Positions 13,654 through 19,849 of a DNA stretch of 64,000 nt are shown here, piece after piece. Source of the stretch: a virus. A program made the translations under genes and the position numbers. The first letter of the stretch is position 1. Each line of letters opens with the position of its first letter. The DNA lies in IMG/VR virus record IMGVR_UViG_3300009108_000751, positions 1 to 64,000 of that record; one strand, 5' to 3'. The notes beneath the pieces were generated by a model. The model ran no database searches, had not been told where the DNA came from, and saw only the letters and a program-made list of their open reading frames with translations.

Positions 13654-13848
13654 ATGGATCCCAACAAAGTTCACGTCGTCAATGCTTATACTCGCAAAGT
13701 CTACGGTTCGTTTGACCTGGACATTGATGCACGTCAATACATGCGCAACATGCTCCTGAAGGAGTGCGACGGTCCTAATGATGACGACCGCGAGGTGCCA
13801 AAGATCTGGTGCTTCGATGCGCGTGGAGTTGAGACTACATCCTTCTAG
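13654..13848 (+). CDS. hypothetical protein, 64 aa
   Basis: ATG 13654 with AAGGAG upstream. Compact, mixed alpha/beta (VHVVNAYTRKVYGSFDLDID), with a cysteine near the end. TAG stop adjacent to promoter 13. No family recognised. Confidence 0.55.
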   Translation: MDPNKVHVVNAYTRKVYGSFDLDIDARQYMRNMLLKECDGPNDDDREVPKIWCFDARGVETTSF

Positions 13849-13876
13849 GTGTAAGTTTCAGAGAACCTGTTATAAT
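13849..13876 (+). promoter_or_regulatory. GTGTAA/TATAAT promoter 13 (16-bp spacer)
   Basis: GTGTAA 13849-13854, 16-bp spacer, TATAAT 13871-13876, then ATAAGCG. The only copy without a 17-bp spacer. Confidence 0.8.
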
Positions 13877-13907
13877 ATAAGCGAATCATATGCCTGGGGA
13901 GGCAACA

Positions 13908-14177
13908 ATGGCTGAGAATAAAGAATACATTTCTGGCGACTATGTCGCGATCATTGCATCGATGGACGATGTTGAGAGTGTGGATGAACTGGTTGAGATG
14001 GTGAAGGGTGGCCAACGCCCCGAGCATTCCAGCCTCTTCCGCTTTGAGCTGGACACTGACACACCGCAGCTGGTCAACCTGGTCGGTCGCGGTTACTTCT
14101 TCGAGAACGGTTGGAGCATGGACCACACGGTGTCGTGGATCGGTCCGGAAAGCGAGGTCCGCGATGCCCAAGCCTAA
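13908..14177 (+). CDS. hypothetical acidic protein, 89 aa
   Basis: ATG 13908 behind CCTGGGGAGG; an in-frame ATG at 13890 precedes the ribosome site and is rejected. Acidic, with a helix (DVESVDELVEMVKGG) and an aromatic C-terminus. Overlaps the next gene by 14 bases. No family recognised. Confidence 0.6.
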   Translation: MAENKEYISGDYVAIIASMDDVESVDELVEMVKGGQRPEHSSLFRFELDTDTPQLVNLVGRGYFFENGWSMDHTVSWIGPESEVRDAQA

Positions 14178-14382
14178 CAAGTATCTCTACCTCTACGTCG
14201 TCCAAGGCAACTACGGTGGCTATGGATGGGAGGACCTTGCGGAGAGCGAATCCTACCAGGAAGCTCACTACAACCTCAAGGAGTACCGCATCTCAAGTGG
14301 CCCAGCTCCACATCGTATCATTCAGCGACGTGAGCCCAACCCGGCATACTTCAGCAAGCAAATGGCAGCTCCCGGTTTCTAG
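14164..14382 (+). CDS. hypothetical basic aromatic protein, 72 aa
   Basis: ATG 14164 inside the end of the previous gene. Tyrosine- and glycine-rich start (YLYLYVVQGNYGGYGWEDL), then a basic C-terminal half. The TAG stop shares its G with promoter 14. No family recognised. Confidence 0.55.
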   Translation: MPKPNKYLYLYVVQGNYGGYGWEDLAESESYQEAHYNLKEYRISSGPAPHRIIQRREPNPAYFSKQMAAPGF

Positions 14383-14410
14383 TGTAACTTCCCGAGCTAG
14401 TAGTTATAAT
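14382..14410 (+). promoter_or_regulatory. GTGTAA/TATAAT promoter 14
   Basis: GTGTAA 14382-14387, 17-bp spacer, TATAAT 14405-14410. The ATG formed at 14409 is part of the -10 and cannot be the start of its own transcript. Confidence 0.85.
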
Positions 14411-14441
14411 GAAACGTAAAGGCGTTAAAGGGAAGAAGAAG

Positions 14442-14585
14442 ATGAAGAAGATTCCTAAGATTAGACAAAAGCACGTCAAGGAGATGCTGCTCAATCGCAA
14501 GGATGGTGCTCATCACAATCGTTCCAAGGACGTCAAGCGTGGAAGTTCACGCAAACCCAAGCACAAGGGGAAGCAGGAATGGTAG
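14442..14585 (+). CDS. very basic small protein, 47 aa
   Basis: ATG 14442 follows AAAGGGA at about ten bases; upstream in-frame ATG 14409 lies in the promoter. Roughly 40 percent of residues are Lys, Arg or His (MKKIPKIRQKHVKEM; KRGSSRKPKHKGK), so it is probably a nucleic-acid-binding peptide. It overlaps the next gene by seven bases. No family recognised. Confidence 0.5.
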   Translation: MKKIPKIRQKHVKEMLLNRKDGAHHNRSKDVKRGSSRKPKHKGKQEW

Positions 14586-14809
14586 GCAAGAAGGTCAAGT
14601 TGACGGGTAAGAGCCGTCACGGTAAGAACCGGGTTCGTGAGCAAGGTGACGCCTGGGAAGTGGTGGGCGAGAGGGACAGCGTCCAGTTTCGCACCTCGGC
14701 TCCTGGGCCATTCCTCTTACTTCAGTCTGAAAGCACAGGACCTCACGGGCGCCACACTAGATGGGTCAGCTTACAACGTGATCCTGACTTCACCGTGGAG
14801 GTGCTATAA
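14579..14809 (+). CDS. small basic SH3-like protein, 76 aa
   Basis: ATG 14579 overlaps the previous stop, with AAGGGG AAGCAGG upstream. Basic start (GKKVKLTGKSRHGKNRVREQG), then strands (AWEVVGERDSVQF), similar in style to small SH3/Tudor-type folds. Function unknown. Its stop overlaps the next ATG. Confidence 0.55.
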   Translation: MVGKKVKLTGKSRHGKNRVREQGDAWEVVGERDSVQFRTSAPGPFLLLQSESTGPHGRHTRWVSLQRDPDFTVEVL

Positions 14810-14958
14810 TGTTTGACTTCCTGTTCTACCAAGAAGACATTCCCTCAAAGGGCTACCGAGCTGGTGACCTCAAGCCCGGATACGCAATCGCCGCATTGGC
14901 CCTATGCTTCCTGGCTGGCGCCTACCTGGAAGGACTAGAGCAAATGCAACCTTACTAG
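14809..14958 (+). CDS. small membrane protein, 49 aa
   Basis: ATG 14809 overlaps the previous TAA (TAATG). Residues about 23-43 (YAIAALALCFLAGAYL) form one membrane span with a soluble N-terminus. Function unknown. Confidence 0.5.
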   Translation: MFDFLFYQEDIPSKGYRAGDLKPGYAIAALALCFLAGAYLEGLEQMQPY

Positions 14959-14967
14959 CCTATTATA

Positions 14968-14996
14968 GTGTAACCCAAAAGTGGGTAGTGTACAAT
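14968..14996 (+). promoter_or_regulatory. GTGTAA/TACAAT promoter 15
   Basis: GTGTAA 14968-14973, 17-bp spacer, TACAAT 14991-14996, then AGCGGCG. Drives 15021. Confidence 0.8.
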
Positions 14997-15020
14997 AGCG
15001 GCGAATAGGAGGTGCTGGTT

Positions 15021-15218
15021 ATGGATGAATGCAGCATGGTATGTGAGAAGACAGGCGAGGTGCTCGCACGTGAGCCGTTTAGAGAGAACCTGTTGATCAC
15101 GGCTAAAGAGCAAGGCCTGCCAGTTATTAGTAAGCATAGTTTTGCCATTCATGAGAGCACCGTTTTGGTGGATTGTGGGTGTGGTGGAAACATGTATAAG
15201 TGCGGAGTGCAAGCATGA
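15021..15218 (+). CDS. cysteine-rich small protein, 65 aa
   Basis: ATG 15021 has AGGAGG (15007-15012) at eight bases. Five cysteines, including CGCGG and MYKCG near the C-terminus and CSMVC at the start, suggest a metal-binding knuckle. No family recognised. Overlaps the next gene by four bases. Confidence 0.55.
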   Translation: MDECSMVCEKTGEVLAREPFRENLLITAKEQGLPVISKHSFAIHESTVLVDCGCGGNMYKCGVQA

Positions 15219-15343
15219 ACGATAAGCAAGTAGCATTCTTATGCGGCATTGGCACAATCCTGCTCTTTCCCGCTCTTCCTATCATCGCCCTAGCCTTGGG
15301 TGTTGTTGGCTTCTTGTCACTCAAGCCTAAGGGAAGACGATAA
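15215..15343 (+). CDS. small membrane protein, 42 aa
   Basis: ATG 15215 overlaps the previous TGA. Almost entirely hydrophobic (TILLFPALPIIALALGVVGF) with a basic tail (KPKGRR), the topology of a one- or two-span inner-membrane peptide. Its TAA shares an A with the next ATG. Confidence 0.5.
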   Translation: MNDKQVAFLCGIGTILLFPALPIIALALGVVGFLSLKPKGRR

Positions 15344-15477
15344 TGCAGATCGAACTCACACTCCCTCTCCCTCCTCCCGAGTGGATCGAGCGCATGGAAC
15401 GAGAGCAGCAGCCAGAGATCCAGAATGATCCCATGGTGGACTTCGACATCGACGACGGTGTAACCTTCGACCTATAG
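15343..15477 (+). CDS. hypothetical acidic protein, 44 aa
   Basis: ATG 15343 overlaps the preceding stop (TAATG). Starts LTLPLPPPEWIERM, then acidic (DFDIDDGVTFDL). Its end is encoded by promoter 16. No family recognised. Confidence 0.45.
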   Translation: MQIELTLPLPPPEWIERMEREQQPEIQNDPMVDFDIDDGVTFDL

Positions 15478-15486
15478 AGATATAAT
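15458..15486 (+). promoter_or_regulatory. GTGTAA/TATAAT promoter 16
   Basis: GTGTAA 15458-15463, 17-bp spacer, TATAAT 15481-15486, then AGCCCTGAAGATAA. The upstream gene ends within the spacer. Confidence 0.85.
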
Positions 15487-15509
15487 AGCCCTGAAGATAA
15501 GGAGCTACG

Positions 15510-15692
15510 ATGAGCAAGTCACTAACAGCCATCATCAATCGGTTCGGTGCCAAACGCCTCAAGGGCGATGGCTTCACCCAACGTATCCAGTTTAGCTCCT
15601 CCGGACAGGCACAACGTGCCGTGTGGGAGATCAGCAGCTCCACTGGACGGCAGTGCTGGAGCTCGGGTGACATCGTCGAGGTGCTCAAGTAG
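15510..15692 (+). CDS. hypothetical basic protein, 60 aa
   Basis: ATG 15510 behind AAGGAG. Basic and Ser-rich (IINRFGAKRLKGDGFTQRIQ; AVWEISSSTGRQCW). Possibly nucleic-acid binding by charge. Own promoter. No family recognised. Confidence 0.5.
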   Translation: MSKSLTAIINRFGAKRLKGDGFTQRIQFSSSGQAQRAVWEISSSTGRQCWSSGDIVEVLK

Positions 15693-15694
15693 CA

Positions 15695-15723
15695 GTGTAA
15701 GTCTCCAGGGCTAGTGTTATAAT
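15695..15723 (+). promoter_or_regulatory. GTGTAA/TATAAT promoter 17
   Basis: GTGTAA 15695-15700, 17-bp spacer, TATAAT 15718-15723, then AGTCCCGAAGATAA. Confidence 0.85.
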
Positions 15724-15749
15724 AGTCCCGAAGATAAGGAGATACCGGC

Positions 15750-15920
15750 ATGGCACAGTGGGGAAACTTTACTGGCGGAGCGGCACCACTGGACGAAGCG
15801 CCAATGGACAGCGGCCCGATGTCTCCGGAGATGCAACGGCGCGTTTTCGATATTCTGGTTAGTACCGGTTCGGATCCCGCGGCACTCAAGGCTTCAGGTG
15901 AATACCCGAATGTTGTGTAA
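15750..15920 (+). CDS. hypothetical protein, 56 aa
   Basis: ATG 15750 with AAGGAG. Gly/Ala-rich start, then a helix (SPEMQRRVFDILVSTG). Its TAA is the end of the next GTGTAA box. No family recognised. Confidence 0.5.
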   Translation: MAQWGNFTGGAAPLDEAPMDSGPMSPEMQRRVFDILVSTGSDPAALKASGEYPNVV

Positions 15921-15943
15921 CTCCCGTTGGTGGATGTTATAAT
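15915..15943 (+). promoter_or_regulatory. GTGTAA/TATAAT promoter 18
   Basis: GTGTAA 15915-15920 (its TAA is the upstream stop), 17-bp spacer, TATAAT 15938-15943, then AAGGGCG. Confidence 0.85.
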
Positions 15944-15964
15944 AAGGGCGAATAGGAGATGATC

Positions 15965-16132
15965 ATGGCAAGCTCACTCAAAACTTTCAAGGTTGGCTAC
16001 TCCAAGAACGTCGGCTATAAGAAGCACGGCAGTCGCACCGTAAAGGCTCGCAACGCCGAGGAAGCCAAGGTCCGAGTTCGGCACATTGTCGATGGCGCCT
16101 TTGGCCTCTACATTCAGGCTCCTCAAGTATGA
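15965..16132 (+). CDS. hypothetical basic protein, 55 aa
   Basis: ATG 15965 is preferred to 15959 because AGGAG (15954-15958) touches the latter. Basic (GYKKHGSRTVKARNAEEAKV) with a C-terminal strand. The NAEEAKVRVRHIVDGAFG part resembles the helix of small phage proteins with a DUF-type AEEA motif, no more. Overlaps the next gene (ATGA). Confidence 0.5.
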   Translation: MASSLKTFKVGYSKNVGYKKHGSRTVKARNAEEAKVRVRHIVDGAFGLYIQAPQV

Positions 16133-16260
16133 GTTACGTCATCGAATATCAGGACAAGATGGGTCGACGTTTCCGAGCCGTGGTGGCCATGCTCCCGCAT
16201 TGCATCAAGGCTAAGAAAGCTGAGCTTCGTGCTCAAGGCTATAGCATTGTTGGTTACTAG
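16129..16260 (+). CDS. hypothetical basic protein, 43 aa
   Basis: ATG 16129 overlaps the previous TGA. Short strand, then a basic helix (MLPHCIKAKKAELRAQG). TAG stop abuts promoter 19. No family recognised. Confidence 0.45.
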   Translation: MSYVIEYQDKMGRRFRAVVAMLPHCIKAKKAELRAQGYSIVGY

Positions 16261-16289
16261 GTGTAACTCCCGCAAGGGCATGGTACAAT
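16261..16289 (+). promoter_or_regulatory. GTGTAA/TACAAT promoter 19
   Basis: GTGTAA 16261-16266, 17-bp spacer, TACAAT 16284-16289, then AGCCGTGAAGATAA. Confidence 0.8.
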
Positions 16290-16313
16290 AGCCGTGAAGA
16301 TAAGGAGTTAGAG

Positions 16314-16589
16314 ATGGCCATCAAAACTGATAAGAGCGTAGGATATCATCCTGGACAGCTGGTCAAGTTCTTCAACCCCTTCAAGGAGCCGTATGAGGAG
16401 CAGATCGCCGAAGGCATCGTAACCTCAGTGGATCATTGGATGCAGACGTTGACCGTAGGTATCGGCAAGGCTCAAGCCCAGGAAGCTGAGTGGTTCGTCG
16501 GCGGACACCAGGTGGTGAAGATGAACAACCCTCACATCGAGGTCGTCCCCGACAAGGTGACTCAGATCTCCAACGTGAAAGATGTGTAA
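16314..16589 (+). CDS. small beta-rich protein, possible SH3/KOW-like, 91 aa
   Basis: ATG 16314 behind AAGGAG. HPGQLVKFFNPFKEPYEEQI then IVTSVDHWMQTLTVG suggest a small barrel with long loops, in style like the proteins at 657 and 14579. TAA stop is part of promoter 20. Function unknown. Confidence 0.55.
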   Translation: MAIKTDKSVGYHPGQLVKFFNPFKEPYEEQIAEGIVTSVDHWMQTLTVGIGKAQAQEAEWFVGGHQVVKMNNPHIEVVPDKVTQISNVKDV

Positions 16590-16612
16590 CTTCGAGAGCT
16601 GTAAGTTATAAT
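16584..16612 (+). promoter_or_regulatory. GTGTAA/TATAAT promoter 20
   Basis: GTGTAA 16584-16589 (its TAA is the upstream stop), 17-bp spacer, TATAAT 16607-16612, then AGTTCCGAAGATAA. Confidence 0.85.
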
Positions 16613-16636
16613 AGTTCCGAAGATAAGGAGTTAGAG

Positions 16637-16942
16637 ATGACGTTGAATAACATTGACACCCAGTTCGCGGTAGCTCGATCAGAGATCCGTGCCCTGATGA
16701 AGCACGTCAACCCCAACACCACCGTAGGTGGCCAGGCCTGTGACGCCTTGCAAGGTATGATCGATGCGCTGGACTCCATCCAGAACGATAGCTATAAGAG
16801 CTCTGACAGCTTTCATCGCTACCCGCTAGATGTTAGAGATCGGCCTCTGCATGCGGATGACGAACCCACCAATCCTAACTTCCGGGCTTTCAAGGACCTG
16901 GAAGACGACGAGGAAATGCGGCAGACCGAAAGGTTGTGCTAG
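16637..16942 (+). CDS. hypothetical acidic helical protein, 101 aa
   Basis: ATG 16637 behind AAGGAG. Helical N-terminal half (FAVARSEIRALMKHV; ALQGMIDALDSIQ) and a disordered acidic C-terminal half (DLEDDEEMRQTE). No family recognised. Possibly a small decoy or inhibitor, by composition only. Confidence 0.6.
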   Translation: MTLNNIDTQFAVARSEIRALMKHVNPNTTVGGQACDALQGMIDALDSIQNDSYKSSDSFHRYPLDVRDRPLHADDEPTNPNFRAFKDLEDDEEMRQTERLC

Positions 16943-16947
16943 CACCG

Positions 16948-16976
16948 GTGTAACTCGGCGAGCTACCGGTTATAAT
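16948..16976 (+). promoter_or_regulatory. GTGTAA/TATAAT promoter 21
   Basis: GTGTAA 16948-16953, 17-bp spacer, TATAAT 16971-16976, then AAAGACG. Confidence 0.85.
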
Positions 16977-17020
16977 AAAGACGTAATAAGCCAAACAACA
17001 TACCTGGGGAGGTAACAAAC

Positions 17021-17437
17021 ATGGCAAACGCAGAACGCAAAACTTGGATCCACGGATTCTTCCAAAACACATTCAACGCTGAGACTGGCAACTGGCAGCT
17101 CCGTGATAGCCGTAACGAGGCTCTGATCGCAGAAGGTCCCAAGGCCGCTAAGATCGGCAAGCTCGGTGCAGCTATGACCAAGACTGAGAAGGCGTGGGAC
17201 AAGCTCCGCAACCTGGAACGTCAGATGGAACTGGCGCAGCGCGCTTACAGCAAAGCTCACCGCGTGATGTTGGACCTCCAGCTAGACATCGACATGGAAG
17301 AGGCATCTCGGGCTAGCGTGGAAGGACTTCGCGAAGAGACTCGCAAGAGCCTCCTCCGCATCGCTAAGCGACGCAACATCGTTGGCCGTCACAATCTTAC
17401 CAAGGAAGAACTGGTCAATGCGCTAAGTATCGACTAA
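17021..17437 (+). CDS. coiled-coil protein with C-terminal SAP/Rho-N-like motif, 138 aa
   Basis: ATG 17021 behind CCTGGGGAGG. Central helices (AWDKLRNLERQMELAQRAYS) are coiled-coil-like. The last about 35 residues (TRKSLLRIAKRRNIVGR, then LTKEELVNAL) match the helix-turn-helix-like pattern of SAP or Rho-N domains, which bind nucleic acid. A DNA- or RNA-binding role is inferred. It is the largest protein among the tiny genes of this segment. Confidence 0.6.
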   Translation: MANAERKTWIHGFFQNTFNAETGNWQLRDSRNEALIAEGPKAAKIGKLGAAMTKTEKAWDKLRNLERQMELAQRAYSKAHRVMLDLQLDIDMEEASRASVEGLREETRKSLLRIAKRRNIVGRHNLTKEELVNALSID

Positions 17438-17443
17438 GACATC

Positions 17444-17578
17444 ATGGACAGACTAGAGGCAATACTCTTCGTCGTGCTAGGCATCACCGCTTCGGTGGTG
17501 CTTGGCATATTGGGCGAGGCGGTAGAAGAAAGAGTAAGAACCTGGTTGAGAGATCGGAAGTACGGAGATAAGAAGTGA
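17444..17578 (+). CDS. small N-anchored membrane protein, 44 aa
   Basis: ATG 17444, six bases after the previous stop. Membrane span at residues 6-24 (AILFVVLGITASVVLGIL), then a charged helix (EERVRTWLRDRKYGDKK). Same layout as the protein at 6647. TGA shares its A with the next ATG. Confidence 0.5.
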   Translation: MDRLEAILFVVLGITASVVLGILGEAVEERVRTWLRDRKYGDKK

Positions 17579-17709
17579 TGAGAAAGATCGCGGCGAAGAT
17601 CCTATTCCTACTAGCGAGAGTGTTCCTCAGTAGGGGGATGCTAGTGGGACAGTGGTGCCAGAACAAGGCCATACTCCTGCTCAGCGGTGTAAGTGCGCAT
17701 CGCGAGTGA
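17578..17709 (+). CDS. small basic membrane-type protein, 43 aa
   Basis: ATG 17578 overlaps the previous stop. Basic amphipathic start (RKIAAKILFLLARVFLSRG) and a second hydrophobic stretch (AILLLSGV). The last codons are encoded by promoter 22. Function unknown. Confidence 0.4.
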   Translation: MRKIAAKILFLLARVFLSRGMLVGQWCQNKAILLLSGVSAHRE

Positions 17710-17715
17710 TATAAT
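17687..17715 (+). promoter_or_regulatory. GTGTAA/TATAAT promoter 22
   Basis: GTGTAA 17687-17692, 17-bp spacer, TATAAT 17710-17715, then GTCAGCG. This is the last copy; none is seen downstream. Confidence 0.85.
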
Positions 17716-17736
17716 GTCAGCGAATAGGAGATGATC

Positions 17737-17922
17737 ATGGAAGGCTTGTGGCTCTTAGCTGGATTCTTCGTGGTGTGGTTCGTGGTGGCGTTCTTACGGT
17801 CGTTCATCGTGTACGCGTGGAAGAACACGGTCAAGGTGTTCGGCGTGGTCGTGGGCATGTTCGGTGTCCTGGCCCTAGGTGTCGGTGTTGCCGCACTGGT
17901 CGCCGTACTGGTCTTAGCCTAG
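17737..17922 (+). CDS. two-span membrane protein, 61 aa
   Basis: ATG 17737 rather than 17731, because AGGAG (17726-17730) touches the latter. Two hydrophobic segments (LLAGFFVVWFVVAFL and VVVGMFGVLALGVGVAALVA) joined by a short basic loop. Small two-span phage proteins include holins, but no specific holin signature is present. Confidence 0.6.
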   Translation: MEGLWLLAGFFVVWFVVAFLRSFIVYAWKNTVKVFGVVVGMFGVLALGVGVAALVAVLVLA

Positions 17923-18213
17923 TTCCTGCAGAGGGTACTACGCAGGGGGCCTGGACGCAGGGCGCTAGGGGCGCCGGGCCCTTAGGGGGCTAGGCGCAGG
18001 GGGCCCCCGCAAACTGTGTAGGGGGTACCCGGGGTGGGCTTGGCCTAAGTCTAGACTCACTCTGCTCCAGAATTTTCCGGGAACTTTTTTCAATACTAAA
18101 AAGCCCATTTTCACAAAAATCTCTTCGAGAAAATTTTCGAAAACTTTTTCATGCCCGACATTCGCACGGTACAATTATTATAATTAAGCACATGTACTAG
18201 CAGGAGACATGTA
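17923..18213 (+). other. non-coding GC-rich block followed by AT-rich block
   Basis: 17937-18040 is G-rich with repeated AGGGGGC/AGGGGGT units and short palindromes (GGGGGCCCCC, GGCGCC). 18065-18150 is T/A-rich with imperfect palindromes such as TTCGAGAAAATTTTCGAA. A TATAAT at 18179-18184 precedes the gene at 18214, without GTGTAA. No gene fits. It marks the end of the small-gene array and may hold a terminator or recombination junction. Confidence 0.55.
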
Positions 18214-18969
18214 ATGTACGATCTAAGAAAACCAGACGGTACCGGTCGGTTCACCTCAGTCGATGAAGCGATGCGTCACGCCCGGTGGGCGTTCCACTGC
18301 GCTAAGAAAGAACAAAGCAGCATCCCTCTCGATCCCACAAATGAAGCGATCCAGCTCTTGAGCCTTCACGGTATGTCAGGATACATGTACCGTCACTTGC
18401 TCAATAACTTGTGTTCTAGGCAGGGAATCACTTACGGGGAGGTAGGTACGTGGAACGGAAGCACCTGGCTCTCAGCGATCTACAATAATCCGCATATCAC
18501 AGCGTGGACATGCGATAACTGGAGTGAGTTCGGTGGGCCTCAGGCGCAGTTTATTGAGAACTACAAGGTAGTTGGCCGATGGAAAGGCCAGGCAGATATT
18601 TTCAAGAACTCAAATCACAACTCACATGAAGAAGATTTCAGAAAGCTAGATTTCGGCATACATGGCCCAATCGACATCTACTTCTTTGATGGGCCGCACA
18701 GCCGAGAAGACCAGAAGGATGGTATCGTCTTAGCGTGGGACGCTCTGGCGCCCATTTCTATCGTCTTAGTCGATGACTGGAACTTGCAGAAGGCGCGCGA
18801 CGGCACATATATGGCATTTGATCAGGTAGGCGCTAACATTCACATGCAAGTCGAGGTTCACACGCCCCCAGACGGGTGGGTCGCATGCGATTGGTCTAAA
18901 CAGACCAAGACAAGATTCGAAACGTCTGAATGGCACAACGGCGCAGCGCTGTTCGTAATCTCTAAGTAG
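18214..18969 (+). CDS. class I SAM-methyltransferase-fold protein, 251 aa
   Basis: ATG 18214 behind CAGGAG. The core reads YGEVGTWNGSTWLSAIYNN (motif I, about residues 74-92), then IDIYFFDGPHSREDQKDG and IVLVDDW (motifs IV-V). The layout equals the genes at 9493, 41474 and 50243 (acid-rich DGxH then a hydrophobic strand and DD). The glycine loop of motif I is less canonical (EVGTWNG). Substrate unknown; glycan or small-molecule methylation is likely. Its end overlaps the reverse-strand gene by eight bases. Confidence 0.65.
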   Translation: MYDLRKPDGTGRFTSVDEAMRHARWAFHCAKKEQSSIPLDPTNEAIQLLSLHGMSGYMYRHLLNNLCSRQGITYGEVGTWNGSTWLSAIYNNPHITAWTCDNWSEFGGPQAQFIENYKVVGRWKGQADIFKNSNHNSHEEDFRKLDFGIHGPIDIYFFDGPHSREDQKDGIVLAWDALAPISIVLVDDWNLQKARDGTYMAFDQVGANIHMQVEVHTPPDGWVACDWSKQTKTRFETSEWHNGAALFVISK

Positions 18970-19558
18970 CACACACCGCTAGACACGCGAGACACAGCCC
19001 GAACACCAGTGTATTCACTACCCTCTCCTCAGTGCGCCTTAAGGCTCGCTTAGTACGGCGCTTCCATCGCCTTCTGCTCTTCTTCGTCGTGATTCTAAAC
19101 ATCCATGAGAACAGCTGCCAGAGTCCCGAGGTTGCTGCGCATATGCAGCGCCAGACCCAATCCACTAAAACCATCATCCCTTGACCGAATGATTCTACGT
19201 GAGAAGGGTCTAACGCGCGCAAGTGTCGAGTGATCTCCGCGGGAGTCGTACGAAACCACTCTTTGCCGGGAACATCCGTTATATGCCTACTCTTCAGTCT
19301 GCTATGCAAGGAGCGCTCTAATAGGGAGGCGTGTTCGCATGAGATCTCCAATAGGAGGATGGGGGTTTCCGCGTTAGACGCCCCGAGCTGCTGCGCTATC
19401 CTACGCTCCGCACTGCCTGCGCGCGTCATGCCCACCTTGATCGGATAGGGACCGGCTGCGCGTTGATACGAGGAGAATGTGTAAGCGTACACCCGTTCGC
19501 TCCCGCGACCCATGCGCCTCGCGCCCTCTGTGATGACTCTGCGTTTCTTTTTTGCCAT
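18962..19558 (-). CDS. T5orf172/GIY-YIG-type domain protein with C-terminal hydrophobic segments
   Basis: 198 residues. Residues about 23-105 (VYAYTFSSYQR, then YPIKVGMT, HSRLKSRHI, GKEWFRTT) match the T5orf172/Mug113 branch of GIY-YIG nucleases: KVGMT replaces the second half-motif and GKEWF is the distal motif. Next come a hydrophobic stretch (GMMVLVDWVWRCICAATSGL), an Arg/Lys-rich segment and another hydrophobic C-terminus, unusual for a nuclease. Convergent with the preceding gene. Homing-type or defence nuclease possible. Confidence 0.65.
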   Translation of the reverse strand: MAKKKRRVITEGARRMGRGSERVYAYTFSSYQRAAGPYPIKVGMTRAGSAERRIAQQLGASNAETPILLLEISCEHASLLERSLHSRLKSRHITDVPGKEWFRTTPAEITRHLRALDPSHVESFGQGMMVLVDWVWRCICAATSGLWQLFSWMFRITTKKSRRRWKRRTKRALRRTEERVVNTLVFGLCLACLAVCAT

Positions 19559-19849
19559 GACTATATCTTACTGTGAGGGTGGACCGTTGTTTTAGCCTGA
19601 GAGGGGGTCTGAGAGGGTTGAGATTGGTTCGGGTTTGATTTAATGGGATGATTTGGGTGTATACGAAGCCCCTATAAAAAAATGTCTTTAAAAGTTACCG
19701 GGCGAGATCGGCATAAGATTTGACAAAATCTTTGAGATCTGACTGGTTTCCTCTCTCATCTAAAGATTGTATAATAATAGCAGCCTTTTTGCATATTTAA
19801 AATATGAAAACCTGCACTTTTCAAGTGCGCGTCGCCCAAGGGATTTAAA
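19559..19849 (+). other. non-coding region upstream of the leader-peptide gene cluster
   Basis: No gene seen. On the plus strand there is TATAAT (19770-19775) without a recognisable -35, a palindrome CATATTTAAAATATG (19792-19806) and a short hairpin GCACTT-TTC-AAGTGC (19814-19828) just before the ATG at 19850. It is the boundary between the GC-richer left part and the AT-richer right part, and divides divergent genes, so promoters for both directions should lie here. Confidence 0.5.
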
